A stretch of DNA of 64,000 nt from Bolinopsis microptera. Its lineage: Eukaryota; Ctenophora; Tentaculata; Lobata; Bolinopsidae. The stretch is from the NCBI RefSeq assembly GCF_026151205.1, contig NC_087083.1, positions 1,240,001-1,304,000 of the forward strand, given 5' to 3'. A model generated the notes under the pieces. It was not told the DNA's origin and made no database searches. It was given only the letters and a program-made list of their open reading frames with translations. Of this stretch, positions 11,499 through 23,575 are shown piece after piece. Position numbers and translations under genes: made by a program. Each line of letters opens with the position of its first letter. Positions within the stretch are counted from its first letter, which is position 1.

Positions 11499-14400
11499 AT
11501 GAATATTTTTTATACTAATGCTAATGGACTATTTAATAAAATTGATGAACTAAAATGTATTCTATCAGTTTATAAATCCATTCATGTAATCTGCATTACA
11601 GAAACTCATTTTAATAGTGATATTTTAGATGCTGAAATTTTTATTGAAGGTTTTAGTATGTTTAGAAAAGACAGAGATTTTAAAATCGATAACTCCACTA
11701 GCAACATAAGTGGAGGTGGAGGTTCTATTATTTATATTAAAAACAGTTGTAATGCTTCATTAGTGAGCTCATTTTTAAAAGCACCAGACTCTTTAGCTAT
11801 TAATGTCAATACCTCTGGTGGATTGATTAGTATTTGTTGTATTTATAGGTCTACCTCTTTGAATTTAAAACAGAATAATATGTTATTATCTTGCATCAAG
11901 AACATATCTAGTGAAAAGAATGTTTTTGAAACCATTATCATAGGAGATTTTAACCTACCTAATGTATCTTGGGAAACTGGTAGTGTAAATAGTGGTATTT
12001 CTAGTAAGAATCAGGTTTTAATGATTCAACAAAAGTATATTGATTTATTTAATGACAGTGGTTTGACGTGGTACTTTACTAACGAAACAACCAGAAGACG
12101 GCTTGTGAAAGATACTCTCCAGGAGAGTCTTCTTGATCAGGTTTTGTATACAAATGATGCTCTTGTCAACGGTTGTAAGATCGTTTCTCCGCTTGGCAAG
12201 AGTGATCATGTTGGGATACTAGTCGAACTGGTTGTTTCGCCCAATACTAACAAAATTCCCAAACAAAAGATTTTAAAGCCTATTTGGGGTAAGATTTCCT
12301 CAGAAGAGTTATTTAACTTTAGTATGAGTAATATTGACTGGGATTATAGTTGTACAAATAATGTTCAAGATATGTGGGTTGAACTACATGGTAAATTGGA
12401 GTCTGTTGCTGCAGCTGTCCCAGCTGCTTCGGTTTATCTCGACAACAGACCTGTCAAGTTGCCATGGAGTACAACTTCACTTAAAAGAATGAGGAAAAAC
12501 AAAGACAAAGCATGGGCTGAATTTGATATTAATCCTTCGGATATTAACTTTAGCTGTGCAAATAGCAAGCAGCATATTTTTGAGGTGGCAGAAATTAAAG
12601 CTAAAGTAAATTATGAAAAGAAGATTACATCTAATTTAAAACAGAATTGTAAATCTTTTTACTCGTATTTGCGTAATAAACGTCAAGTTAAGTCAAGTGT
12701 TGTTTCTTTAGATAGAGGAGATGGTACACGCACAGATAGTTCATCTGAGTCAGCTGAGGTACTTGCTAGTGCCTTTAGTTCTGTGTTTGTGCGTGAACCA
12801 CCTGGCCCTCTTCCCCAAAATGAGAGTTATAACAAAAAAGTTATTGATGATATGGAAATTAGCAGCTCTGATATCAAGAAGCAGCTTTTAAAGCTTAATG
12901 TTTTTAAGAGTTCTGGTCCGGATGGCGTTCATCCAAAGTTGTTAAAATCCTTAGCATACGATGAAAAGTTTGTTGAAGCTGTAACTAAATTATTTGTTAA
13001 GTGTTCAGAAACAGGAGTCCTGCCTGACATTTGGAAGACAGCATCTGTTGTAGCATTGTTTAAAAAGGGTGTTAAATCTGATCCCTTAAATTATAGACCT
13101 GTCTCATTAACTTGTATTTTGTGCAAAGTGTATGAAAAGTTGGTGAGGGCACATTTACTAACATTTTTAGAAGAACGAATTTCAAAGCATCAGCATGGAT
13201 TTGTGAAGGGTAAATCTTGTCTATCTAATCTCTTAGAGACATTTGATAATATTCTTGATATTTTAGACGAAGGTGCACCTGTCGATCTTTTGTATTTTGA
13301 TTTTAGTAAGGCGTTTGACACAGTCCCCCACTTTAGACTTCTATCTAAATTGGAGGGGTTTGGGGTCAAGGGAAAAGTTTTAGATGTTATAAAAGACTTT
13401 CTGACAGACAGAACCATGAGGGTTTGTGTAGAAGGACAATGGTCTGAGGTGAAACACGTGTTATCTGGTGTTCCCCAGGGGTCAGTATTGGGTCCTTTAC
13501 TATTTATTCTTTATATAAACGATTTACCTGACATTGTTAAAAATAAGATTAAATTATTTGCAGATGATCTCAAGTTAGTTTGTAATGCAGCTAACCATGG
13601 AAGTGTATCTGATGATATTTTAGAACTCGAAATTTGGGAGAGTATTTGGCACTTAAACTTCAATCCTGCCAAGTGTAAAGTAGTTCATATTAATCTGAAT
13701 AATAATCCTAACTTAAACTATATTGTAAATGGAGTAGAACTAGAAGTATCTGCACAGGAAAAAGATTTGGGGGTTATTACCCATAGCTCCTTGCTTTGGA
13801 ATGAACAGATAAAAGCATGTATTTCTAAAGCAAATCGTATGATCTGCTGGATTGTAAGGAATTTAGTTATTAGAGAACAGGTTGTAATGATAGCTATTTA
13901 TAAAGCTTTGATAAGACCTCATCTTGAGTATTGTGTCCAATTGTGGAATCCAGTTGCGGCTCATGGAAGTTGGGGGACTGTTTTGGAGCTGGAGAGCGTC
14001 CAGAGGCGGTTTACCCGTCTTATTGATGAGGTGGGTACTCTTCCATACAGCCGTAGACTGGATATCCTCAATCTGACAACGCTGGCAGAGCGGCGAATAC
14101 GTGGGGACCTTATTGAAGCTTTTAAAGTAACTAGTGGTTTGACTGAATATGGATCGGGTTTGTTCAGAATGAGCAGATCTGGTCTTAATCTTGTTTCAAC
14201 CAATAGATGTAGTAAGAGTGTAACTAAAGTGAAGAATCTCCAGTCTTCTTTTCTTCCGGAGCGAGTCATTCCTTATTGGAACAAACTCCCTCCAGATGTC
14301 AAGAACTGCTCGACAGTTTTAAGTTTTAAAGTTAGATTAGAAGGATTTAAGAAAGAAATGATTTCTAAAAACAGTGTAAATGATTTTTATTTTTGGAATG

Positions 14401-14537
14401 TTTCAAATGAAGTTTTAGGGAAAATTGAAGGACCCAGTTATTTAAGCAATAAGGAGAGACATAATGAATATCTTTGGTTTCATCCTTTTGTGGCAAAGAA
14501 GCGTTTTGTAAATCTTTATTCCACTGGGAAGTTTTAA
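11499..14537 (+). CDS. LINE ORF2: APE endonuclease + reverse transcriptase, CR1-like, intact
   Basis: 1012-residue enzyme for target-primed reverse transcription. N-terminal apurinic-type endonuclease: NANGL near residue 7, CITETHF near 33, GDFNLP with D150 and N152, and SDHVG with D236/H237. Reverse transcriptase: NYRPVSLT near 527, DFSKAFDTVPH near 600, SGVPQGSVLGPLL near 660 and FADD with the catalytic D689-D690. The C-terminal part (TTLAERRIRGDLIEAFK; YWNKLPPDV; SFKVRLE) is typical of the CR1 group. No frameshift or stop, so the copy may be active or recently inserted. Its exact clade (CR1 versus a neighbour) needs a tree. Confidence 0.95.
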   Translation: MNIFYTNANGLFNKIDELKCILSVYKSIHVICITETHFNSDILDAEIFIEGFSMFRKDRDFKIDNSTSNISGGGGSIIYIKNSCNASLVSSFLKAPDSLAINVNTSGGLISICCIYRSTSLNLKQNNMLLSCIKNISSEKNVFETIIIGDFNLPNVSWETGSVNSGISSKNQVLMIQQKYIDLFNDSGLTWYFTNETTRRRLVKDTLQESLLDQVLYTNDALVNGCKIVSPLGKSDHVGILVELVVSPNTNKIPKQKILKPIWGKISSEELFNFSMSNIDWDYSCTNNVQDMWVELHGKLESVAAAVPAASVYLDNRPVKLPWSTTSLKRMRKNKDKAWAEFDINPSDINFSCANSKQHIFEVAEIKAKVNYEKKITSNLKQNCKSFYSYLRNKRQVKSSVVSLDRGDGTRTDSSSESAEVLASAFSSVFVREPPGPLPQNESYNKKVIDDMEISSSDIKKQLLKLNVFKSSGPDGVHPKLLKSLAYDEKFVEAVTKLFVKCSETGVLPDIWKTASVVALFKKGVKSDPLNYRPVSLTCILCKVYEKLVRAHLLTFLEERISKHQHGFVKGKSCLSNLLETFDNILDILDEGAPVDLLYFDFSKAFDTVPHFRLLSKLEGFGVKGKVLDVIKDFLTDRTMRVCVEGQWSEVKHVLSGVPQGSVLGPLLFILYINDLPDIVKNKIKLFADDLKLVCNAANHGSVSDDILELEIWESIWHLNFNPAKCKVVHINLNNNPNLNYIVNGVELEVSAQEKDLGVITHSSLLWNEQIKACISKANRMICWIVRNLVIREQVVMIAIYKALIRPHLEYCVQLWNPVAAHGSWGTVLELESVQRRFTRLIDEVGTLPYSRRLDILNLTTLAERRIRGDLIEAFKVTSGLTEYGSGLFRMSRSGLNLVSTNRCSKSVTKVKNLQSSFLPERVIPYWNKLPPDVKNCSTVLSFKVRLEGFKKEMISKNSVNDFYFWNVSNEVLGKIEGPSYLSNKERHNEYLWFHPFVAKKRFVNLYSTGKF

Positions 14538-14977
14538 TGAATTATTTATATATAATGTATTAGATTTTATTAATTAATAAAATTGAATTTGATAAATTAT
14601 TAATGTTGATGGAAAAATATATTTATTTAAATTATTTTTCTATTTAGTGCAATGATATTTTGTAGACACTTGTGATGATGTTATGTCATAATCTTTACTT
14701 ACTTACTTACTTTTATTGCATTACAATTGTCCATTGCATTGTAACAGTCCATTATAATTGTCCATTGCATTTAGCATTGCATTAGTCCATTGATCACTAC
14801 CCTCTCCAGTCTCCATTTCTTTGATTTGGTTTATGGTACAGTGGAGTATAATTGCAATATCCCAGAATTTCCATGGTAGCTGTTCATTGCATAGCTATAG
14901 TTACAACCAATTCATCATAAAAAATCTTTGTACAATGAGTAGAAATATTTGCCTTATTAATATTTCTTAGCAACAAC

Positions 14978-15549
14978 ATGGATGCTAAAAAGCGAAGGGA
15001 AGGAGAAGAATCTGTGAGTTTTTAATCAGTATTTATAAACTGTAATCCTTATGTTTTCAATAGTGCTTGTTTGGCTTTAGCATTAAATAACATTTGTTTG
15101 CGATATTATACCCTATTGTATAATATGCTCATAATAATTAATCTTGTGCTGTTATTAAATCACATCCCTACGTGTTTTACCAACGCAACCATCGAAATTG
15201 ATATACATTTGTTCAGTAATATCGTCATAGTTTTTGAAAATCTGACATTCTATTTTATACAGGCGGGCGCTCAAGGAATGAAGTCGGCCACATCGGTAAG
15301 TTCAAAATTTAGTTGTAAAATAATTTTAGAACATGAATGTGATGTAGTTACGTTGAACCTTAAATACTAAAAAGGGCAGTTACATAATTTCGTCACAATT
15401 TAAGGTATAAAAAGCTAAAAATTTCGTCACAATGATAATTATCAGTGCAGCATGAGCTGTGTTTATCTTTAACCCTCTTTTAGGTTTACATCCATGATCC
15501 ATCAGTATTCAGTATGTGCTTTGAAGAAAGATTCACTTTGAACCCTTAA
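14978..15549 (+). CDS. Possible micro-exon gene encoding a 44-45 residue peptide
   Basis: Three short exons join in phase: 14978-15013 (MDAKKRREGEES, donor TCT|GTGAGT), 15263-15295 (acceptor TATACAG, AGAQGMKSATS, donor TCG|GTAAGT) and 15484-15549 (acceptor CTTTTAG, VYIHDPSVFSMCFEERF then TLNP and stop). Both introns have good consensus sites and the third exon has a stop followed by AATAAA signals near 15625 and 15654. The product is basic at the start and has no recognised domain. No homology is claimed; it may be an artefact or part of a longer transcript. Confidence 0.35.
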
Positions 15550-15761
15550 TGAACTTACCTGTAATGATAATGATTTCATCTATCATATTATCGTTCAATA
15601 TTCAAACATGTTTCCTAACTAAATCAATAAATAGCATTGCAAGAGTGTGACAAAATAAAGTTATGAAGGTGCAACCCGGTCCATCCACGATCAGCTTCAC
15701 AATTCCTAAATTTTTTATTGGAAATAGTCTTCATTTCCAATACTCTCTATTTATTTCCAAT

Positions 15762-15839
15762 AATGTGCCATGTAATGTGCCATGTAATGTGCCATGTAAT
15801 GTGCCATGTAATGTGCCATGTAATGTGCCATGTAATGTG
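15762..15839. repeat. 12-bp tandem repeat (AATGTGCCATGT), about 6 copies
   Basis: Near-perfect direct repeats. The periodic Cys-Asn-Val-Pro translation is a by-product of the 12-bp period. Confidence 0.97.
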
Positions 15840-16136
15840 ATCAGCTAGGGTTACACGGCGTGTTGAGTTGACCACATCTAGATCAAATGAGAGAGGTTAT
15901 TGGTTAATCCCATTACACTAACACACTCAGAACATTTAATCCCATTACACTAACACACAAAACTTTACACTCAGAACATTTAATCCCATTTAATAATTAC
16001 ACTGACACTAAAAACCGGTTGGTAAATAGTTTTCCTGCAGTCAGAGAAACAAGACCCACACAGTTCAACTTCGAATACTTCTGGTAGTCAGGTACCAACG
16101 CGAATGTCACGTGTAATTGTAACATTGTGACATTTT

Positions 16137-16290
16137 GATATTGTGACACAGTTACACTGTTACACTGTGATACTGTTATGCTGTCACACTGTTACACTGT
16201 TACACAGTTACACAGTTATGCTGTCACACTGTTACACTGTTACACAGTTATGCTGTCACACTGTTACACTGTCACACTGTTACACTGTTA
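16137..16290. repeat. Degenerate TACACTGT tandem repeat
   Basis: Repeated GTTACACTGT and GTTATGCTGTCACACT units, irregular period of about 8-10 bases. Confidence 0.9.
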
Positions 16291-16566
16291 AATGGTTATA
16301 AGCGCTGCCGGGATATATGTTTATCTGAAGTTACCCTCCATAAACCATCAAAAAGCTGTTTTTGTGATGCTCAACGCTGAGAACATTAGTAACAACATAA
16401 GTAACAACATTGGCAACAAAATTAGCAACAAAATTAGGAACATTAGTAACAATATTAGTAACAAAATATATGTAAGGTACAAGCTCTATCCCTTCACCAG
16501 AGGGACCCCATTAGCTCATTGGGTCGACATAGCCTTCTTACTTAGGTACCGAGGTAGAATAGGTGC

Positions 16567-16920
16567 CCCACAAACAAACAAACGAACAATATTAGTGTTG
16601 TAGTAGTACAAACAAACAAACAAACAACATTAGTGTTTTAGTAGTACAAACAAACAAACAAACAAACAATATTAGTGTTGTAGTAGTACAAACAAACAAA
16701 CAAACAATATTAGTTTTGTAGTAGTACAAACAAACAAACAAACAAACAATATTAGTGTTGTAGTAGTACAAACAAACAAACAAACAATATTAGTGTTATA
16801 GTAGTACAAACAAACAAACAAACAAACAATATTAGTGTTTTAGTAGTACAAACAAACAAACAAACAATATTAGTGTTTTAGTAGTACAAACAAACAAACA
16901 AACAATATTAGTGTTATAGT
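16567..16920. repeat. 38-42 bp minisatellite with (CAAA)n, about 9 copies
   Basis: Each unit is ACAATATTAGTGTTGTAGTA then GT followed by a variable ACAAACAAAC run. Length variation comes from the number of CAAA units. Translations rich in Phe/Val/Cys/Leu on the minus strand are shadows. Confidence 0.96.
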
Positions 16921-17124
16921 AGTCGGAGTCTGAGAACCTGATTTTTTGTCCGATCACAATAAAAATGCAACAATATGAGATAAGGTACGATTGCGCTTTC
17001 ACTGTGCTTTTTGCACCCTTCTCGTGCTTAATGCGCTCTTCTTGTGACGGAGTAATATTTGAAAAGATAGATGTAAGAGGAAGTAATTTCCTGCTTTTAT
17101 TATCTGTTAAAACACTCAAACAGT

Positions 17125-17208
17125 TACTTTAAATCACTATCAGTAATTACTAATCACTATCAGTAATTACTAATTAGTATCAGTAATTACTAATCACTAT
17201 CAGTTAAA
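17125..17208. repeat. 20-bp tandem repeat (AATCACTATCAGTAATTACT), 4 copies
   Basis: Direct repeats with single-base differences. Confidence 0.93.
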
Positions 17209-17210
17209 TT

Positions 17211-19127
17211 CCCTAATCATGTAGGTGAATACACTCAATACAGTTCTTTACTGGAAACTAGTGAGGACACCTGCACGTCTACACTTTAAGAAGTTAGCAT
17301 TTACAACAGAGCTATTATTTACAGTATGCAGTATCCACACTGCGTGTTTGAGTGTAAGAAACTGGAGAGAAGAAGCAGGAAGTAAAAAGTAAGAAGTTTA
17401 GTTTAAAATATTATCTCACTTCAGTGGAACGTTGAATTCAGGATCTAAATATTAGAACCAGTAAAATCCAGTACTCGTATCACGTGTCAGTTGTTAAACA
17501 AGTTTCGTTGGTTTGAGTAAACTGGTTTTCAGTTTAATGTTTTACAGTAGGTAAAGTAGAATAATATTGGCTAGATGCCAAGTTATATCATAATGCAGTA
17601 ATATTATGTAGGATGTAGGATGTAGTAATATGTAGGATGTAGAAGAGAGGTGAAGTCGTTACTTGAAAACATAACAGCTGCATGCTATATAATATGTAGT
17701 CAACTAGTCGCTTAGGAGGTGTTAGCTGCGATAAAATAGTGTGGGCTGAAATATTTACTGAGGAGTGTATTGTTGACGTACTAGTCACATGTGCTCATTG
17801 ACACTTGCAGTGACAGTTGATTCGAGTGCAAGAAACAGGGTATACACTGTACATTTTGTGTAATAACTAGTACAATTCACATTACAATTGTAAGGATTTG
17901 TACATTTACTCTCTCTCTCTCTCATACACATTACACGCGTGCATCGTTACTAGGATATAGTATTAGTGTTCACCACTCACCGCTCAACTAAATCTGATAA
18001 CTAACGCTATAGTTGTATTACAAGTTGTCAATAGCTAATTATAACTTAGTTAATTATGTAAACTAACTTAGTTACTAACTTATTAACTAAAAGAGGATCG
18101 TGGTACGTGTTTCGTCTGTGAGTATGTATGTGGGAAGAAGATTATTGTATGAGATTAAGTCACCCTCATAAAGCGGTAAATCAGGTTAAAGAGATCTCTC
18201 GTTGAAGAAAAATCTAGAAGAAATCAACCTAGACTTCAGTTCAACAACATGTAGTCTTAAAGGTTAAAGCAATATTAAGAGTAATGACGGTAATTAGAAT
18301 TATACGGTATATTATATATTATGATTCCGGGAACTGGGCCGTTACCCTCACAGTTTGTTGAGAATGGGAATCTAGTTATATTGTAAAATTACTAGAATGA
18401 ATAGAATTAGACGTATTGACTACGATACAGTGGGAAAAAAGCAAAATTCGAGGAGAAATTATTAATCGGATAGGTAATAATATTTAAAGAAAACGATCGA
18501 AAATTGTACGACGCAAATTATGATAAGAAAAACTAGCAGGAAAAATTTTTCCCGGAAAATATCTGCTTTTCCCTGAAAATGTAATTTCTTCGAATTTTTA
18601 TATCACAGTAAAACGTAAACAAAACGAATTCCCAATTTATTATTTTACTCGACATTTTCAATTCCTGTTGTTTTAATAATAGTCTTGTTAATAAGTTAGT
18701 AACTTAGTAACTAAGTTAATAACTAACCTGCAAATAATGATGGAAACTGGAGGAATGCTATCTCAGGAACGTGTCGTTACGTATCATCAGTACTGGACTC
18801 CCAGCAGCAAGGAGGTTTGAGCTGCATTATCTGCTAATTGATCGCTAATTGATCGCTAGTCGGCTGGTTGATCGCTAATTGATCACTAACTTATTTGAAT
18901 ACTCTTGGTGTCATATAACTAACCTCTTATTTAACTTAAGTTACTTGATTTGAATACTCTCGGTGTCATAATTGGTTACTAATTGCTCTTAATAATTGTT
19001 CTTTCAAGCACTCAAGCACTGTTTCGGGTTCGTTAATAGCTGAAGTTTCTCTGATTTTTGTTTATCTGTGTTGGTAGTTTCATCTGAAATTACAAGATGA
19101 TGGCACACAAAATTGCACTCACTTTGC
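17211..19127. other. Intergenic, no gene seen
   Basis: AT-rich, with a short (CT)n run near 17910 and repeated GGATGTA near 17610-17640 and TTGATCGCTA near 18838-18875. No supported gene. Confidence 0.5.
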
Positions 19128-19262
19128 ACTAATCTTGTGCTCGATACACTCACCTTGTGTTCGATACACCTATCTTGTGCTCGATACACTTATCTTGTGT
19201 TCGATACACCTATCTTGTGCTCGATACACTTATCTTGTGCTCGATGCACTCAACTTGTGCTC
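19128..19262. repeat. 20-bp minisatellite (CTTGTGCTCGATACACTTAT), 7 copies
   Basis: Successive units at 20-base spacing with C/T exchanges. The open frames on either strand over it are periodic shadows. Confidence 0.95.
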
Positions 19263-20106
19263 AATATATTTTTTAATCACTGTCACGTGTCAGTGCTATC
19301 TGACTTCTAATGCGATATGAGCTATAATGAATCACATATCGAGCTAATTAACTAAAAGTTTTGATAAAAGGGTTAAGAATAGGCCCGGTATATCGAGGTA
19401 CCCAGTTTAAAGATACCGTTACAATAATGACTTTAATATAGAGGGTCGACTGTATATCTCTAATTAAAACGTACAAATTCGCTTACTGTCCCGTTTATTC
19501 AAACTTAAACCACAAATTTGGTTAGCTGCTAGACACAAATATACTGAATATCCACAGACATTCGTGAATAACTCTTCCAAGAAAACAAGAAATTCTAGAA
19601 CAAGCCTCCTAATCAAGTAGAGCTTGTAGAATAAATAGAATAAATATTTTAAAACTATATTAACCACGTGACACTTGACAGACGCATTCTGTGTTTGACA
19701 CGTGGTTTGTCGCGTGCTAAGTTTTAATCTCTCGGATAATCTACAGTATGATAAAGTTAACATCTACTATTCCTTGCGATTTTTTCTTTATTCGTCGTTT
19801 CACCCTGTGGATTTTGTTTTGCAATCTGAAATTTTACAGTCATGTTGGAGGTAGAAAGACAACACACTTCTGTAAGTGAAATTAGTTTAAGAGAAAAAAA
19901 TGATAAAAATAATTTTAGAGATAGAAATGATAAAAATAATTTTAGAGATAAAAATGGGTCGGCGGACTTTATTGAGTGGCATAATAATAATGATTATAAT
20001 ATAATCGTATGATTATAATGTGAACAGTAGCTTAACATGACGTATATATTAATTTGTTAATTGGCTCACAATATCTAGACTTTATTCAACATATAAATAT
20101 AACGGT
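19263..20106. other. Intergenic, no gene seen
   Basis: AT-rich; includes a short direct repeat of AGAGATAGAAATGATAAAAA near 19915-19950. Nothing else supported. Confidence 0.45.
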
Positions 20107-20114
20107 TGTCTAGG

Positions 20115-20403
20115 CAGTGGCGTAACGTTGCCTGTTGGCGCCCCCCTGCCGAAAAAAGCGCCCCCCTGTTGGCGCCCCCTCCCCTTTTGGTGCCCCTCCC
20201 TAAAATTGAACAAATTAGGTGATATTAGAGAATACGCCGGTAAAATCTCTAAAAAAGTGTGTATCTAGAGCAAAACGCGCAGTTTTGCTAGTACTTTAGT
20301 TAAGTTTTCGAAATTGTCCCACATTCAAACGACGATTTGGCGCCCCCCTAAGACGGCGCCCCCCTGCACAGCGGGGTCAGCAGGGCCTTTCGTTACGCCA
20401 CTG
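20115..20403. mobile_element. hAT-like MITE with 8-bp target duplication
   Basis: 289-bp element with perfect 13-bp terminal inverted repeats CAGTGGCGTAACG / CGTTACGCCACTG, flanked on both sides by the 8-bp direct repeat TGTCTAGG (20107-20114 and 20404-20411). An 8-bp duplication and a CAG-type terminus fit the hAT superfamily. The interior is CGCC/GGCG-rich and has no coding frame, so it is non-autonomous. Confidence 0.9.
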
Positions 20404-20764
20404 TGTCTAGGTGATTACATTGTAGTGTGTTAAGTTGGTTAGTTAGTTACTGTTTAGTTAGTTATCTTGATAACATTGTGGTTTTCTTGTAATAAATGTT
20501 AATGTTAAAACTACTTTAATATTCCGTTATAATTCTCACATTTTTGTTCACATACCTCACACTCACATTGTTATTGAAGGCTTAGTTTTGGATTTCTTGT
20601 TTTTTTGCCTGTATAGTAGCACAATTTTGGCCTGGAAAAAGGGGGAGGGGGCAAAAATTTAACACATTTTCAAAATAACCAAAACTTCATCATTCTCGGT
20701 TCATGTAACCAGTTTTCGTATCCATCAATTAAAGCTTCCAATTAACAATATCATGCAGCTACAA

Positions 20765-22850
20765 CGAACCAGCTTTTTTTTCTTTTTTTTTTTATTTTTT
20801 TTATTTTTATTAAATACTTTTCAAATTTTACAGAGTACAGCAATAGATGAATATAAAATAGAATCGTTCAAAATATCGCCCCCATCTGTAAAATATGATG
20901 GGCACCCAAACACGGTAAACACATAGTGAACTATGTCCGCAGTAACTTGGACCCATTACATCGAATTAATCTAAATCCAAAAATTTATGAAAAACTATTT
21001 AATAACAAACAAATCCATGGTGAATAACTCTGGATATATAGTCAAAATTGGTATTTCAATACGTCAAATTCCAGATACATTAGATACAGGTCTGATATGG
21101 TCATTAATGTGTGAGGTGTGCGGGTGAAGTGTGATATGATGTTGAAAGTATAGGAAGGTAGATAAAAAAATTAATAAAACAAAAATAATAATAATATGGG
21201 GAGCAAAGAGACTAGGCTAGGCTGTTGTTTCACTATCCAATAAACATTTCCATAGATGCTTAGTGACCTCAGCTTTGAAAACACTTGTAGACACAATCTG
21301 TCTTACCTGTAAAGGGAGTCCATTCCACAGTATATGAGTTCTGTAGAAAAATGATTTTGCCAGTGGGCTATTTGAGGTACATAAGGTGTGTGAATTCTGA
21401 CTTAACTTAGGTAAAATTGATGACACAATAGACAGACTGTCGAGGTGGCAACGTCTTAGTCGAGAAGTGCCCTGATATAAAGTGAGATAGTGAGGCAGCC
21501 ATACAGGAATTAAATTGTTCAGAACTTTGTGGAAAAAAATAAGATCATTCAAGTCAAACTTTTGAGACAAAGGGAGAATGTCGACAAGCTTGCACTTTTT
21601 GACATATTGCTCAGGTGGATAACTGCGGCCCTCTTCAGACAGAATCCATTTAATAGCTCTCTTTTGGAGACTTTCTAATTTATCACTAAGTGATTTATTA
21701 CAAGGGCGCCATATTATGGAACAATTTTCGAATTGGCTACGAATCAGGGAGAGGTAAAGCGCCCGGCGACGTTTCTGATCAATGACAATATGGCCATCTC
21801 TTCTGACCATACCAAGTTGTTGGCAGGCCTTAGTATAAATTCTGTCGCACTGACTATTCCAACTTAGCTTAGGAGTAACATCGACTCCAAGATCTTTTTC
21901 TAACTCTACATACACAAGAGGAGAGCCATCAAGATTATATGCGAATGGAGGAGATAAAGATGGTTTTCCTGAAACAATAAGCACTTTACATTTTGCTGGA
22001 TGGAATCGCATTTTGTTTCTAAGTGCCCAGTCAGAGAGATAGTCTATATCCATTTGTAAATTGGTATTATCAGAAGATGAATGTATTTTACGCCAGATTT
22101 TTGTATCATCGGCATACAAAACAATATCAGTATTATCCGAAAGGCCAAGAGGAATATCATTGATAAACAATACAAAAAGTAAAGGACCAAGGATAGAGCC
22201 CTGGGGGACACCAGAATTAACTGAGAGGGTAGATGACATCTCATTACCAATAACCACTCTTTGGTAACGGCCTTGAAGGTAATTGGTAAGAAATTTGAGA
22301 AGTGTACCATCAATGTTATATAAGGTCTTTAGCTTATGAAGAAGGATATCATGATTTACAGAATCAAATGCCTTAGCAAAATCAAAATACACAACATGAT
22401 TGATAATGTTTTCGTTAAGAGACAATGCCAGGCTATCACAAAAATCAACCATATTGGTTGTGCATGACTTGTGCTCTAGAAAACCATGCTGCCTGGGATC
22501 AAGAAGGGTACTTGTCAAAGAAAGCAGTTTACGTTTAACAATGCGCTCAAAAACTTTCATGACTAAACAAGTAAGGGATATTGGTCTATAGTTTTCAACC
22601 TCACTTTTCTTACCTTTCTTAAATATTGGGACAACATTTGCAAGTTTCCATTCTTGTGGAATGTAGCCACTGTTGTAGGATCCACGAAAAATGCATGTTA
22701 GAGGGTAAGCTAAACCTACGGAACAATTTCTTAGAATTTTACCGTGTATGCCATCTGGTCCCTGGGCTTTATTTGAATTAATATTTGAAAGAAGCTTACG
22801 AACATCCCGATGATCGAAGTCAATATCAAAATCAACATCATTGACATGTT
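20765..22850 (-). mobile_element. 5'-truncated non-LTR retrotransposon with A-rich tail
   Basis: Minus-strand LINE copy. It begins inside the reverse transcriptase domain (about 22848) and ends in an A-rich tail (T-rich on the plus strand, 20770-20812) after a 3' UTR of about 400 bases. Truncation from the 5' end is the normal product of incomplete reverse transcription. Confidence 0.85.
21217..22848 (-). pseudogene. Non-LTR reverse transcriptase, 5'-truncated but open
   Basis: Open frame of 543 codons read from the truncation point; an internal Met at 22560 would give 447 residues. Visible motifs in order: KAQGPDGIHG, WKLANVVPIFKKG, NYRPISLTCL, QHGFLEHKSC, YFDFAKAFDSVNH, SGVPQGSILGPLLF, YADDTKIW (catalytic DD) and the thumb/C-terminal region ending SVFKAEVTKHLWK. 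The endonuclease domain is absent because of truncation, so it cannot act alone. Different family from the copies at 11.5 kb and 62 kb, by its motifs. Jockey/CR1 group is my best placement. Confidence 0.9.
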
Positions 22851-22929
22851 AGCGTAACAACTGAATATCCATGCAAATTAACACAAATATGTGAAAATAT
22901 GTCCACTCAATTTCTGTTAAGCAGGAAAT

Positions 22930-23010
22930 AACCGCACATATATTAGAAATAGGCTGAGTGCCAACTATTTAAAAATTGGCTGAGTACCAACTATTTAGCT
23001 GTTAAAAATA
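22930..23010. repeat. Short direct repeat (TTGGCTGAGTACCAACTATT), 2-3 copies
   Basis: AGGCTGAGTGCCAACTATTT followed directly by a second TTGGCTGAGTACCAACTATT copy. Confidence 0.85.
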
Positions 23011-23289
23011 GTGATTCTCTGAAACTGTCGGTAAAGCATTCTGCTTGTCTACTGTACGTGTTTGAACTTTGATCAACAATAAATAATTTGTGGTGATTTA
23101 TTAGAATGAAAAATGTATGCACTAATAATATATTATTGAATCTCGATGTTCAATTTGTGTATTTTCCACTATAATAATATGCTGTTTGAGCCAATATGTT
23201 CCAATGAAACAACAAGTGTTAACTTTGTTAATGTAACTTCTCACTGTACAATATTAACTGATAATGACGTGTTACATATTATTATATAG

Positions 23290-23575
23290 AGTTTGTTTGT
23301 AGAACCTGTCCCCAATCTCGCTCTGGAAAACTACCCAACTCAATATGTGAATACGGGTGGTACCTGCATAATGCATATATGTAGGGTAACATTATTATAT
23401 CTGACTTGCTATTATTAGTATTTAACCCTCCGGTACCTGCATATATATGTAGGGTAACATTATTATATCTGACTTGCTATTATCAGTATTTAACCCTCCG
23501 GTACCTGCATAATGCATATAGGGTAACATTATTATATCTGACTTGCTATTATCAGTATTTAACCCTCCGGTTTGG
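23290..23575. repeat. About 70-bp tandem repeat, 3 copies, with dispersed leader
   Basis: Units begin GGTACCTGCAT and contain TAGGGTAACATTATTATATC and end TTTAACCCTCC (starts at about 23359, 23431, 23501). The sequence just before it (AGAACCTGTCCCCAATCTCG ... GAATACGGGTGGTACCTGCA) is found again at 33597-33672 in a PAH intron, so that part is a dispersed repeat. Confidence 0.88.

Larger units (their letters stand above)
10400..14713 (+). mobile_element. Apparently complete non-LTR retrotransposon, CR1 group
   Basis: Covers ORF1, ORF2, a 3' UTR of about 150 bases and a short tandem 3' end, (CTTA)n at about 14696-14713, the kind of microsatellite tail such elements carry. The 5' end is uncertain; no clear target-site duplication was found by eye, so the outer limits are approximate. 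Confidence 0.75.
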
